Source: Baylisascaris procyonis
Taxonomy: Eukaryota; Nematoda; Chromadorea; Rhabditida; Ascarididae
DNA: 64,000 bases
Reading direction: 5' to 3'
Assembly (NCBI GenBank): GCA_037389465.1
Contig: JAZARR010000155.1
Span: 1 to 64,000 of the forward strand
Shown here piece after piece: positions 51,301 through 62,879 of this stretch (position 1 is its first letter; every line of letters begins with the position of its first letter). The position numbers and the translations under genes were made by a program. Below the pieces are notes generated by a model. That model had not been told where the DNA came from. It made no database searches and saw nothing but the letters and a program-made list of their open reading frames with translations.

Positions 51301-54300
51301 AAGCTATGACTTCTATGCGCTTGCGTTGTGCTATTCTGTGGCTTTTAAAGTATGCAATGTTCTTATATTTCTGTATGAGTGTTATAACTACAAATGTGGG
51401 AATAAACAGCGAATCCGTGTTGCCATCTTTGAAATAGAAACATTATCCATCTCGTCTCATCTGTCGTTTTTATTAAGCTACTTTTTGTGGGGATTGGTTT
51501 TCTGTTCAGGCTGAAGAATCATCTCAATGGTACGCCTGGGGGCCTGCTCATTTGCAACTTCGACTGTGCAATGAATGCTGGACGATGTGGAAGAAAAATG
51601 GCGGCCTTAAGCGAGTGCATAAATATGGTGAGTCTATCGAAGCGTTTCCCTAATTGACTTCACCGGATTTTGACATTGAAAGAAGCACCAAATCTTGCAT
51701 ACGGTGGGTGTGAGAAATAAAGGACATTTTAGAGGACTGCAATTTGAGTATTTTGTGGGTTCGGTTGTTCTTTCGAGCTTTTTTCCTGTTCGGGACTAAG
51801 CTGGTGTTCTCGTTTCTTTGTCCCGAAATGCAGCATTACAGCATTCGAAATGCAACATTCGAAATAACGTATGAGAAAACACGAAGATGTGGACGATGTA
51901 AAATATGTTCATTTAAGGCGTCGGCAATAAGGTTGAGCGTTGCCTTCATTTAAAGCCGGCTGTTTAGCATCAGTTCGGTGGTATAGTTCGCCTTCCTGCC
52001 GGCATATCAATGCTTAGTAATGTTGTCAAAGTTTCAGAGTCGTATGATCTTAATGGTACCGCATCGTTGGATATGCTGAACGCGGCTCAACAGGTACAAG
52101 CACAGAAGGTGAACACTGGACCATTGCTCACATCCACTACGTTGATCAAGTCGAATATTGCATTACCCATCACACAGACGGTACGTTTGCCTTTATCAAC
52201 ATCCTTCCGATGACTCTAAGTGGGATGTTATTTAGGGATCAGATTGTGTGTAGGATGTGGTGGGTGTAGTATACCTAGAAGAAATCTTGAATCGAAAAAT
52301 TATGAGCAGAGTGGAAAGGGATGAGTTGAACTGCAGAAGGTTATATTGCAGGGTTTATTAGTAGCACGTTGATAGTGTAGTTTAGTGCATTCAAGAATTA
52401 GAAGAATGGCTGTCAGCAGCATAGGTTTTGCAATCTTGCCTGTGTTTTAAGGGGTTATTTAATGAAGAGATAGCTTCATTTATGATTTATTTAAGGCGAT
52501 CATATCTGTCGTTTATGAAGCAATTGATACACTAAGTGCATTCTTGCTTGAAGTCTTGAATACGTGCAGTGTGATTTGCAATGTACGGAAAATATATGCA
52601 AATTCTTGAAAGTGAAAAGAAAGAAAGCAGAATAGAAATTCGATGAAAACACGTTTGGAAATGGATGAAGAACGTCGAAACTTTGCTGAAAATCACCAAA
52701 GAGGGAGCCAGTTTTTTCTTTGATTATGAATAAGGAAAACGGAGGAGCGGTATTAATCGCGGAACACTGAATTACCTCCCGTGAATACTTAAAAACTTTG
52801 AGATGAAATAAAGCAAATGAAATTCTTTTGGAAGGGAGATCTTAGTTCACACACTAAGGTACTTTATTGAGGATATTGTTCCATAGCGAGGTACCTTGTC
52901 ACATGCGTTTATGTTTATATTCGTTATTGTTTTAGAATCGGAATGGTGGTATAGCAGGTCGTCCAACAGGAGGTCAAGTGATAGCTCGATTGCCGGCGAG
53001 CCATCCACAGCAAATAGCAGGACAACAGAAGTTTATCGGTCAGTCCAATCTCCCGGTGGGTCCTAAGACGCGAGTCGCATTCTACCTAAACACGACTCTG
53101 TCGATGCGCATTGCACGCCGTTTGGCTCCGAAGGCACTACTCAATTTGAGAAGGTCGGCGAGGAGGCCATTCCTGCCTATCAACGGACATGCCATCAAAC
53201 AATACTGTTCGTTTGCGTCTTTACACTCTTCATAGGAATTCATCATCGCTTTGATTTTTTATTTGAGGAAATTAGATGCGGTTCCATTCATCTCCACTGT
53301 TTCTTGGCTGGATTAGGTCATATTTCTTCTGGGGAGATTTTTTTTTTTGATTTTTAATAAATCAGTACTACGACACAATTTATTTTACAAATCGTATTCC
53401 TACGTGTCCAAATTGTGCAACGTTTTAAGAATGTTGCTGTTTCGCAGCGTTTCTCAACTTCAGATAGTGCTGATATTCAATTGGTGCATTTAAATTTTGG
53501 CCAATTGAAGTTTATAATATGCTTTTTACCGTTTTTTTACTGTTGAAGAGATGACAACACATATATATAAAATAAGCCGTGGATCGTTTTTTATACTATA
53601 GGCACAACGCGACAACCAATGGAAATAATTCGAGCTGCGAAGCAGATTAAAGGAAATAAACTACCGGATGCAGTGCTCGCACAATTGGCCGCCTCGATCA
53701 TTGCGTCAGGATCGCAATTCGCCGCATGTGCTGGATCGTCGTCGACTGCAGCACAGAAACGACCTCAACCGATGGTGGACAAATCAGTGCCAACAGCAAA
53801 AAGACAGGTGTGCTTTTGAATAGAGTTTTCTTTGTTTATTAGATTGGCCAATAAGGGTAGACAGAAGTGATTTGGTTTGCAAGCGAAACATTTGCTCAAA
53901 ATGCCTTTCGCAGTACTTTACAGGAGCGTTTTTTGCAAGAGAAGAAATTTTGTGGAATTAATTGAAAAGCATTTTGGTTGCCTAGAGGGGGTACTTGTAA
54001 TCATTTATTGTTTTGTTTTTTTGCCAGGTGTATATCAGAGATTCACTATTAGTTCACCTGTGGACGAAGTGATTGATGGACCTTCTGCTTATGTTTCCGG
54101 GTCTGTATATGTATATGTATATATATACATCACTATTTGACCATATATATAGACTATAACAGTCGAATAGTGTTGTTAGCATTAGCAATTCTGTTGGATC
54201 TAATTATTTAAAGAGCAAGGAAAGAGCATGGGGAACAGGGGAATTTTAAGTGATCTGACGATCCGATGAGTTCATCACCAAGGTAGCTGACGTGTTGGAG

Positions 54301-57300
54301 ATCGGAGATTCGAAGATTTTTGAGTATAGGATGTAACTGTGTGATGCATTTCATGGTGGCAAGGTTTGCTTAGCGAGTTGTTCTTATGCGTTCCACCTTT
54401 TGCTTGTGTGATTGATGAGTAGTGAATTTTAAGGAAATTTCAAAGTGGAAAATGTTTATTTAATTCCACCAATCTTTGCTGTCGGCTGTGAATGTGCCCA
54501 TATTCGTAGTTCGCATGCCTGTAAGAGTATTGCGCATTGTATGTTTGTCTCTATCGCACCAATTCTCACCTTCATCCCATTGCACTCTTTGTTGCTTTAA
54601 GGAATTGGATAGGTTCAGGAAAAATTGATATTCGCAGCTTCTTAGTAAAGTGGCATTCGAGTTTATGTAGAATAGAAGTAGTGGAATGTTGTCACTTTTG
54701 AAATAGATCGTGTAAGACCTACTCACCCCCCTCTAGGACCCTTGCTCGATTGCCACCTCATCTGATAAGCCAAGGTGATTAGACATCAAATAATCCTTCT
54801 TAATCGTTCTTTCTTTGTTATCATGGTATATGTACTACTTTCTCTACCCATTGGCGTCCCCACTTCGAGATCGCGCTGCGGCCTTTACCTACTTGATCTC
54901 CAACTCGGGATATAGCGACGGAATTTAAGCTTGACGGTTAATTAGAAGGAAAGTTTAAAGTGTAGCATATTTTACATCAGTCGCATTAAGCTTTACAACG
55001 TTGAGGGAGGGGAAGTGGTTCCCGGGTGACGGCTGAAATGCCAAATTGGTGCTCTTTCGTTATGCTTTTCCTCATCATCAGCACATGTTGTTGCTTCTAA
55101 AGCTTGGCCCTCTATGCACTAAGCAAATGGTACCTTTCTGTAGAGAGATAGCATAGCACTACAGGTTTCTCTTTCATCTCAGGTAGTCGAGAAATGAAGA
55201 GTTTCATTTGAACTTCAGGCCTTGAAAGTTTCACTTGATTCGGCCTGCTTTGAAGCAGCCAGCGTAGGTGTCTGAAGACAGCTCACCTTTTTGTCATTTC
55301 AGAGCATGCCCAACAGAGTGAGATTTCAAGCATGTGGAAGTTGAAATTAGATTTTTCGTTGTTTTTTTACCGCTTGTAACGAACAGGGCTTTCTTCCTTG
55401 TGCTGTGGGTGGGGTTTGTTATGCCGATGTCGCCCTTGTTTGGAATGATCGCTTTTGCATAGGACATGTGAGGCTGGCTGCTGAAAACAGTCCGGCTGTC
55501 TACTACAAAGCATAAGAATACAGATGCAACGACAGTTGAAGCATTGAGAAGCTGCTTGCGAATCAATGTACTTAAGGAGTTGATGCCATATTGAGGCTAA
55601 GAGGGGGTGTAAGGTTGTTATGATTGATATAAAATATAACACGCTTCATTTGCTTTATGAGTTAAGCTCTCTAATTTCAGCTTTATTTATTTGATGGATA
55701 CATGTATAACAATGGCATGTGTTATTTTCTGCACTTAATAACGTTTATCGTTACGAAATTATCCTTTTTGAGTATTATTTTTATGAATGAAATATCAAAT
55801 CGGTCTGTTAAATTTTGATCGTTTAACAGTTTTCTCGTCTAATGTGCTTCATTAACCGGTTGCTTTGTCGCTGCTTGAAGTGTTATTGCTTTTCTTTACT
55901 ACAGCTTATTTTGCATTTTCATTTTGAGTTTATCTCATAATATGTTTGCGATATTTGCAAATAGATTTTTTTGATACTTTGATATGCTTTTTTCTTGAAT
56001 GATTTGCATCAGTGGTACCTGCAGAATATATTTGAAACATAGGCATAGTCAGGTAAAGATGGTGATGGTGGAGAAGGGTGGTCACCAGCATGAGAAATTA
56101 CATAATACTGAGTGGAAAAGAGAGCCGGCGGTTGAGAAAAGAAGGAGGAAAAATCTGCAGGAATACTGAGGGATCTTTTCATTTCGCTTTTCTCTCCATC
56201 GATGCTACGCTCAAGACTTGAGATTTATACATTCCTAGAACCTTCGGATATGCTGTTATTGTGGTTGCTTGGTAGTCAGTGATTGTATTGCGTAAAGTGT
56301 TGAGCATACTTGAATGTTGAATCTAAACTCCAAATTTTGCGTAGAATAGACATAGACATGGGATATGCTTTATTTCTATTTAAAGCTTAAAATGAACTGA
56401 ATGCAACGAACTAGGTGGTCTTTATTTGGACCGCACATATATTTGGACCGATGGTTCTTTTTATCGTTGCTGTTTTACTGTGACGATCATAGTTTTAGAA
56501 TGCGGGCTCTACATATACTATTGGGAGATTTGTTAATGTTTCGTTAGCCCTTCTTTCTATTGCCTACGGCGATACTTTGTAGAATCGAAGATCATTCTTC
56601 AGAGGTATCAAATCCTTCATGAGCCCGACTGTTTTCTCAATATGTTTCCTATGTTTATTGGCATTTATTTTTATCTATTTTATTTATTTTTTGAAATATA
56701 AGGTTTAAGGATTGTAAGATGTTCTACAGGAAATATATGAGCAAGTGCGATTTTAATGCGACAGTTTGCTAACGCAATATTTTGCACAATTTGATGCTTG
56801 ACTTTGCCTGAGCGCATCTTCCTTATTTCGCTTCTTCGATAATTTTGATAATTTTGTTTTTGGTCTCCTCTTTTTCTTCTTTTCTTTTTTTATGATTCAA
56901 TTCTAACGTTTCAAACGTTTGCAGTGATTATTAACGACATGCGTGTAGTTCGCGAGTGATTTTACTTTATTTATTTATTTTTACTTTATTTTTTTCTTGT
57001 TTTTTGCGTGCTTCATCGTCGAAGAGAGGTGGAATTACTGTCTCTTTTTATTTATTGCCTTATTTTTTCTGAGGTGGGGGTAGTAGAATATGAAGGGACT
57101 AGAATTGAGAAGTACATTTATCTTGAAAAAACACTGCTGAATTTCGATGTTTTTTGTTGCCATATGGATGGAAGCAAGTTTTTTGTTTTGTTTTGAGCTA
57201 TGGTGGATAAAAAAGAAGTGCATAATATGCAAGCCGTGATCACAGCTGCCAGTCTTTATTTTTTCAACCATCTCCTTGGAATGCATAAGAGAGAGGACAT

Positions 57301-59820
57301 GTTTACTTCACCTGAAGTAAGAAGTGCTTCTGAATAGTGACAGAAAATATATCCTTCAAAGTATTGGATCAAACTCTACGATAGGCGCTCCGATCTTATA
57401 GTTATTTGTTTCTTTTTTAAACTTGAACGCATTCGATGTTTGTCCTCAGATGCACTTTGTCGACTTGAAAAGATGACTCTAAATTGTATATAGTGATATC
57501 ACTATATCTTTGTTTTTGTGTTTGCTTAGCTGATGAAAAATGATTCGAGATTGAGTTGTTTCATTCAATTTTTGAGGTGTGATTGTTATTTTCGTCAAAA
57601 ATTCACAGGGAAATCTTTTTTCAATCGAGCATGAGCTTGAGGTAAAGGTGAGGTCTATAGTGATATTTGAGTATGAAGTTGAGCTTGACCTTGCTATGCA
57701 GCGCATCGTCAGACGGATCGGCGTGTTGCAGCATGTGTCTTCCTCGGTGCCGCCTCACCAGATCCACGTACAGCAACAACAGCAGACACATCATACAGTC
57801 CATCATGCACCTGCGGTCACTCAACAACACACCCTCGGTGGTGCGGCGACGATGAGTAGCCATACTCACGTGAGTGGGGTGCATCATAAGGGCGCAACAG
57901 CAGTAGTCACGACAAACAGACAGGCACGTGGTCACTCCCATGACCCGAAGCCAGTGGCCGCAGTCCCGCCACTATCCTTGCCAACCAACGTGCATCTTCC
58001 GTCCAATCTTGCCCTTCAGAAGGCTGCGTTGCTTGTTGCTGCACAGCAAGCATCAGTCTCACGTGCGGTAGCAGCGGCATCTGCAGCAGTGGCCGCTTCG
58101 TCAAAGGATGCGTCTAGTGCGATGCGTAAGAAGCAGACACCCGATAGTCGATGGAGTGGGGCAGATGAAAGACTACTCTTCTTGGCTGGACCACGACTGA
58201 AGTAGGTTTTGCGATAGTTTTACCGGCGCATGCCTGCTACTGCTGCTTTGTAGAGGTAGTCCATGCCTAGGGGCTGCATCAAAGATCAAACTGAAGCTGG
58301 AATTCACTGTTTGAAAAAAAATTTGATTGCAGAATTTTCGGTCAGAAGTTGGAACAAGAAGTTTGAAAATGTAATGCACTCATTTTACAGCCGATACTGC
58401 AGTGGTGTGTTTTTTAAAAAATGCCTCTACGGTGCAGTCCTAGTCAGTGGTCTATTATTTTAGATAGCTGGATTTGCGTGTTTGCTTATTGCTAGAGGTT
58501 TTATTCATTAGTGAATACCCGAAAAGGAGTTGACGTTGAGCATGATAACCTAGATTACCCGATGCTTAGAGAATGCAATTTCAAATGGGATCATTTTATT
58601 TTACGATTATTTTAATAATACAAAATATTTCTTCATGCTCTAATAATTCCGTTTAGTTTCGTTTTCCGTGCCATTTTTTGAATGAACTTTCGTTGCTTTG
58701 TTTTCTTTTTATTTTCGCAATGTAGCACCCATCGTTTTCTTTCGAATTTTCTTAGAGGGATGGGTGTAGAATCCTCTAGAATCCCATTTAAAGCGGAAAC
58801 AAAAGAGCGCTTAGTATGAGATTTGCCCTTATCCTTGTCATTCCTTTCATTTCCGGTCAGCATTTAAGTTCTAAGCAATTTGGAGTAGTTTTCTATCTAA
58901 CATAGATATTCTCGAAGTGGTGTTGGTGTTTTCGGTATTACTTAAGCAGCCTCATATGCGCAAACTTCTCCTATCCTTTTCTGTCTTCTTCTTTCACTTC
59001 ACATCTCTCACCTTGCGCTATTTTGTCGATTCAATATGCTAATTACGCCTCACATATATCATTTCACTGCGATGTTGTCCTTAACAAGAAGTGAACGCGA
59101 ATAAGTGAGAACCGGATGATGTAGCGAAAGGAGGGAGAAGGAAGCGATGGACGAAGACTGTTTTATTACGTTACCGTCGTATCTGAAACTGCATTCAAAG
59201 CACCTGACATAATTTATTCTCGGTTGATCCACATCTTCGTCATTATTAGATAATTGGAATTTCATCGGTTGATTTGCGCTTTGGATAACAACAGGTCGCA
59301 TTCCGTCCATTCAGTAACCGCGGCCACATTACTTACCGTTCGTCAAGCTGGCCCCATTGTTGTTTCTCACTTTTACGTTTTCATTTTTCCGAGTGCACAA
59401 TGTGATTGCTGTCCTTTTTTGTTTGTCGATCAGTATTGTGTTGTTTTTGTGCTTTTCATCGTTTTCGTTCGGGCTGCAGGTATGTTTTGCAATGCCGAAG
59501 TACCTGCAGGTATGTTTTGCAATACGGAAATACCTGTAGGTGTATTTTGCAATGCGGAGGTACCTGGAAGTGTGTTTTGCAGTGCGGAAGTACCTGCCGA
59601 TGTTTTTTTTTCAATAAGGATGTGCCTGCTCTTGTTTTTTTGATAAGTTTATTTGCGATTATTTGCAGTTAATAATTTGAGGTCATATTTGTATCGTTGC
59701 AGAATGTTGCGTAAGCGAATCTGCGCGAAGAAGATGGCACGTCGAATTGCACTCCATCCATGTCGCAGTAGTGATTTCGTCACGAAGCAGCTTCCTAATT
59801 TACAGGGATTTTTCGTTTAG
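39930..59820 (+). CDS. lin-40: MTA-family NuRD subunit, LIN-40/MTA1 orthologue
   Basis: Metastasis-associated (MTA) proteins scaffold the nuclear NuRD/MEC histone-deacetylase and remodelling complex; ELM2-SANT recruits and activates HDAC1. I assembled these + strand exons: 39930-39957, 41870-41937, 42251-42356, 43019-43123, 43968-44084, 44397-44514, 45277-45397, 45986-46134, 46814(?)-46987, 47760-47907, 48832-48938, 49398-49494, 49786-49902, 50549-50650, 51510-51627, 51987-52180, 52936-53206, 53602-53807, 57702-58201, 59703-59820. All have GT/AG borders, phases agree, and the total of 2964 nt gives about 987 residues plus TAG, close to the roughly 1000 residues of nematode LIN-40. Domain order is BAH, ELM2, SANT, GATA zinc finger, then C-terminal MTA blocks. 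The start at 39930 gives [10 protein letters not shown], matching the MTA N-terminus. The ninth exon's acceptor is the weak point: the near AG at 46868-46869 breaks the frame, while AG at 46812-46813 keeps it. Confidence 0.93.
40440..40625. other. CpG-rich island in lin-40 intron 1
   Basis: Unlike the AT-rich intron around it, this stretch has many CGCG, GCGC and ACGCG motifs and the palindrome GAGCGCGCTC. An 79-codon open frame spans it but lacks recognisable protein similarity. It may be an internal promoter or enhancer, or a non-coding first exon. Confidence 0.4.
44216..44296 (+). CDS. lin-40: possible lin-40 cassette exon (81 nt)
   Basis: This stretch lies between exons 5 and 6. It is preceded by ACTTCAG and followed by GTAAAG, is exactly 81 nt long, has entry and exit phase 1 like the flanking exons, and stays open when spliced in. 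It would add 27 residues (beginning [16 protein letters not shown]) to the acidic BAH insert. The encoded segment is more hydrophobic than its neighbours and I know no counterpart, so it may be an alternative exon or chance. Confidence 0.35.
45986..48938 (+). CDS. lin-40: lin-40 exons 8-11: ELM2 domain
   Basis: Exon 8 (45986-46134) begins [20 protein letters not shown] and continues [14 protein letters not shown], the classic start of the MTA ELM2 domain. Exon 9 ends [15 protein letters not shown], exon 10 (47760-47907) encodes [20 protein letters not shown] and then [17 protein letters not shown], and exon 11 (48832-48938) encodes [16 protein letters not shown] and GGPILCR. ELM2 wraps the deacetylase and lets MTA dimerise. 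The start of exon 9 is unresolved. The open frame runs upstream to 46814 and beyond, and the simplest acceptor at 46869 would need a different donor from the one at 46135. Confidence 0.9.
49398..49902 (+). CDS. lin-40: lin-40 exons 12-13: SANT domain
   Basis: Two exons (49398-49494 and 49786-49902) encode [40 protein letters not shown] and [17 protein letters not shown], an almost exact match to the MTA/CoREST SANT domain. In the family this helical domain completes the HDAC1 contact surface, with basic residues lining the inositol-phosphate pocket. The conserved tail ESKLKQ runs into [11 protein letters not shown] of the next exon. Confidence 0.93.
50549..51627 (+). CDS. lin-40: lin-40 exons 14-15: GATA-type zinc finger
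   Basis: Exon 14 (50549-50650) ends SACESCE and exon 15 (51510-51627) reads [19 protein letters not shown]. Together they form C-x2-C-x20-C-x2-C, the spacing of the MTA GATA-like finger, with all four cysteines present (about residues 515, 518, 539 and 542). [16 protein letters not shown] follows, as in MTA proteins. The donor AAATATG/GTGAGT is strong. Confidence 0.92.
51987..53807 (+). CDS. lin-40: lin-40 exons 16-18: linker and conserved C-terminal MTA block
   Basis: Exon 16 (51987-52180) encodes a low-complexity linker after acceptor GGTATAG; the AG a few bases upstream would shift the frame. Exon 17 (52936-53206) holds [20 protein letters not shown] and [13 protein letters not shown], the conserved MTA block that follows the zinc finger in animals and that in mammalian MTA1 binds RBBP4/7. 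It ends at an atypical GTTCGT donor, and exon 18 (53602-53807) restores the frame. Exon 18 is Ala/Ser rich and ends with a basic VPTAKRQ. Confidence 0.85.
53808..57701. other. large lin-40 intron 18
   Basis: This 3.9-kb intron lies between in-phase exons. I saw no further exon or nested gene. Around 57098-57160 it contains a sequence similar to 62608-62670. A short TATA-rich stretch is at 54100-54150. Confidence 0.6.
57098..57160. repeat. dispersed repeat relic, copy 1
   Basis: It begins TAGAATTGAGAAGTAC and includes CTGAATTTCGATGTTTTTTGTTGC-like sequence. It matches 62608-62670 loosely over about 60 bp, in the same orientation. Confidence 0.5.
57702..59820 (+). CDS. lin-40: lin-40 exons 19-20: Gln/His/Ala-rich tail and terminal basic motif
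   Basis: Exon 19 (57702-58201) encodes His/Gln-rich and then Ala-rich low-complexity sequence, and ends [19 protein letters not shown]. Exon 20 (59703-59820) adds [20 protein letters not shown] and stops at TAG. This parallels the vertebrate MTA1 end, where a Trp and an acidic stretch precede an Arg/Lys-rich motif with ARRP (the second RBBP4-binding region). That supports exon 20 as the true last exon across a 1.5-kb intron. The exon 19 acceptor could instead be CAG at 57729-57731, which is also in phase. Confidence 0.75.
59476..59600. repeat. 30-bp minisatellite in the last lin-40 intron
   Basis: Four consecutive 30-bp units (59476, 59506, 59536, 59566) plus a partial fifth share the core TTTTGCAATGCGGAAGTACC. 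Substitutions between units keep one frame open (unit FCNAEVPAG). Each unit contains the CCTGCAGG-like join. Confidence 0.9.
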
Positions 59821-62607
59821 TGCCCTCATTTGTAAGATTTTTTATCTCAGTTTTTTCATTGTTTCTTTATTGGCAGCAATTGCTCACCTGGTTTACTTGA
59901 GTAAAAAAATATTGCTGCCGAATTTTTTATTTTTAATGGAATTTCCGATCATCATAAAAATTTCGTATTTGTCAGTTCATTGTTTCATATATTGTTTTGT
60001 CTGTCTGTAATTGTTGTAAACATCGCCATATTTCTTCGTTTTCAATATCATTGACCGTGTTTAATTTTGATTGTGATAATAATAGGTTTTTTGTCAGAAA
60101 AGTAACCAAACAAAGAATTTAGCATAATCAGGTAGGAGAAATTTCCCATTTCCGATAAGTTATTGAGTCGGTTTCAAATTTGTTAGTCCTTTACAGGGGA
60201 GGCTGACTGGAATGTTCAGGAAAAAAATGTTAAGGATACTTTCATTGCACGTTTTGCTGGTACATTCGTTGTTTTTGACCAAATTTCGTCGAAATTTGGG
60301 CAACTTTGACAGAGGAATGCCGATGTCTGCGATGAAATATAATCCTTTATCGGCTTTAATTATGACAGTGAGGGTAGTAATAAGGTTTGCTTCGAATTCT
60401 AGTTAAGTGGTTAATGAGAGCGTTGAATATCATCCGGATTTAGTGGATATTCTTTGCCATAAAATGCTACATCGGCAACTAGCCAGAATTGATGCCTTTA
60501 CTAATTTGGTGAAACATGGAAACAATCTATTTTATTTGTTCTTATAAGCAGTACTTTTAGTTGTATGACGACGAAGTAAGTTTGATGCATTTTCAACGGC
60601 AGTAGGTGGTAAAACATGGCTAGAATACACTTTGAAAACGCTTCAAATAGTGAGAAAATTACTGACTGCTTATTATTTTAATATTTTTCTTTAGAAAAAC
60701 CCTCTTTTTGGCGATGGAAGTGCTTATCTCCATCACCATCGAGTGATTTACCTGAAGTTAGGATTCTTAACGACCGTGAGGTTGGCCATGTGTGGTATTA
60801 TTTGGTCACGTTAAAGTAATATTATTTACGATATGAGGGGGGGGGGATAATATTAGGAGGTTGGGGGTGATGTTCGTGATCTATTTGCATTGCTTCGTGA
60901 ATAGGAGGAAATAGGAAAGAGCGGAAACGCTTCAGCGGTGATTATTTGTCTACTGAAATGATAGAATGAACGTTTTCAATATTGTTGCATTTCTTATGTG
61001 TTCAGAGACGTACTTATCCATGTCTTCAATGTTGCAGTTAATCGATATGTTAGTAGTCTAATCGAGGAGGGGGTCGGGGATTCATTGTTTATCATGGATG
61101 AACTGGTCACGCTTCTCGCTATTGAAGGTGGTGTATTTTGGCACCGTCAGGCATGTCTGTGCTTTATGTATGCTGGATGGGAAAGTAACCGCGTGCCATC
61201 TCATCCTCTGCGTTTTTTCTATGGATATTCAGAGTTTTATAATGAAGCATGGCCATCAGTCGATATTCTTCAAATTGCTTTTCAGTTTTGATCATCCGGA
61301 TGACCTGATGCATTGCATACATCCGGATGTGCCAAGCAAGATGCTTGCTTTCCAGTTTTCGTCCCCCTCCTTTTACTGTTGCTTCGATGATGTTAATAGC
61401 TATATTTCACAAGTTTCTTTATTCTCTCGTTGTGTTTATTCGCGTTGTTTTATTTGGCATATTGTTTTTGACATATGTGTTTTACTTCTCATATCTCTTA
61501 TTTAGGGAGTATCGTTATGTTTGTAATCTCGTCATTAATTCTTTATATCAAGTTTCCATTTGCCGTTTCAAGCGCTATGCACCTTTCTGCGCAAATAAAC
61601 TCTTCACAAATGTCGTTTATCTATTCGAAATAGCGTCGTCTTGAATATTTGCTACTTCGAAACGGTCGACGTGCAGTACTTCCCCCTGTCACCTATCGCT
61701 TTTTATATGATATAGTCTTATTGAAGCGGTGAGACCTCACACTTGTTTACTCTGCGTAGTAACTGCGTAATTAATTGTGATTGAACGAGATGTTTGAATA
61801 AGAAATGAATGAAATGATGGTTTGCGAAGTTACGCGATTCTGGGTTGTCCTGGTATGACGTAGGTATTGCTAGAGGTGATACGGATCGTTTCATTGGGTG
61901 ACCTGTGTTTTGCATCAACATTGTTTGCTTTTTTCCTTCGGCCCTTCCGTACTCGCGTAAATACGACCTTGCTATAGTTGGCGTAGAGGGAGTTGGTGAT
62001 CATGAAATTTAGCAGATTTTATGAGCAAGGGATTATCGGGCAGCGAAGAGTCAATCTATGGTTTCCAGGGTCTTCAAGGTTGAATTCGCCTGTGCCGCAG
62101 CATTCCAATCAGCTCCGACTTTTGGATCCGCTTTTCATCCAGACAGTAATCTGTCAATGGCATGACACCATACAAAGGTTGTATTTGCAGATACAATCTA
62201 TGTGACGAGGGATTCAATATCGCCTTGCCAATTGGCGAACAACCGTTGTAGCGCATAGTGCTCACCGTTTTCGAGAACATTTTCACCATTTTCGCAACAC
62301 TTGCACGAGGTCGATACCAATCTCATCGATAAGCCAGTAAATGCAGCAACTAGCAAACAACCAGCTATTCTTCAGTAAGTTGCAACTCTTTCCTCACAGG
62401 ATAGTATTATGCATGTGTACATGGAAATGCGTTCAGAGGTGCAAATATTTGAGTAGGAAATGATGACTCTGAGCAGGCACCTCGATATGAGCCTTCAGGC
62501 CAGGTTTCATACCTCATCGGGAACTAGGCTAGTGTCGAACTGTTTTTTGAAGCTTTCTGGTACTTACGTACCTTTCCTGAGGAAGGAGGGTGGAATGTTA
62601 AGGAAAT
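59821..62607. other. region downstream of lin-40, no gene recognised
   Basis: It should start with the lin-40 3' UTR, although I did not find a clear AATAAA close to the stop. There are G-rich runs at 60837-60848. Frames such as 61098-61505 (+) and 61718-62289 (-) show no domain, no exon chain and no coding composition that I trust. Confidence 0.5.
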
Positions 62608-62670
62608 AGAATTGAGAAGTACGTTTCTTTTGTAAAGAAAAAAACAACTGAAATTCAATATTTCTGTTGC
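62608..62670. repeat. dispersed repeat relic, copy 2
   Basis: It shares TAGAATTGAGAAGTAC and the following ~45 bp, with substitutions, with 57098-57160. Confidence 0.5.
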
Positions 62671-62689
62671 TGAGGTCGTCTCTGCTACC

Positions 62690-62879
62690 ATCTGTCTGTT
62701 TCTCTGTTTGTGTGTGTCTCCGTACGTGTATCTGTGCATCTTTGTGTCCTTGTGCTCATCTGAGTTTCTTGGTCCGTGACCGCCTGTATCTGATTGCTGC
62801 GTGAATCTGTGCTTCTGTGTACGTGTGTTCTGTGTGTGTTCCTGCTTGTGTCTCTCACTCTCTCTGTGTCTGTGTATCT
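62690..62879. repeat. degenerate TG/TC simple-sequence tract
   Basis: The tract is rich in TGTGTC, CTGTG and TCTCTC phrases without a fixed unit. It directly abuts the telomere-like array, as simple repeats often do in subtelomeric DNA. Confidence 0.75.

Noticed and set aside
61098..61505. 135-codon frame downstream of lin-40
   Set aside because: It is Cys/Phe/Leu-rich from T-rich DNA, with no recognisable domain or exon partner.
61718..62289. Minus-strand frames with a faint resemblance to mariner transposase pieces
   Set aside because: The matching bits are a few residues long and would be in the wrong order for a mariner transposase. No terminal inverted repeats were seen.
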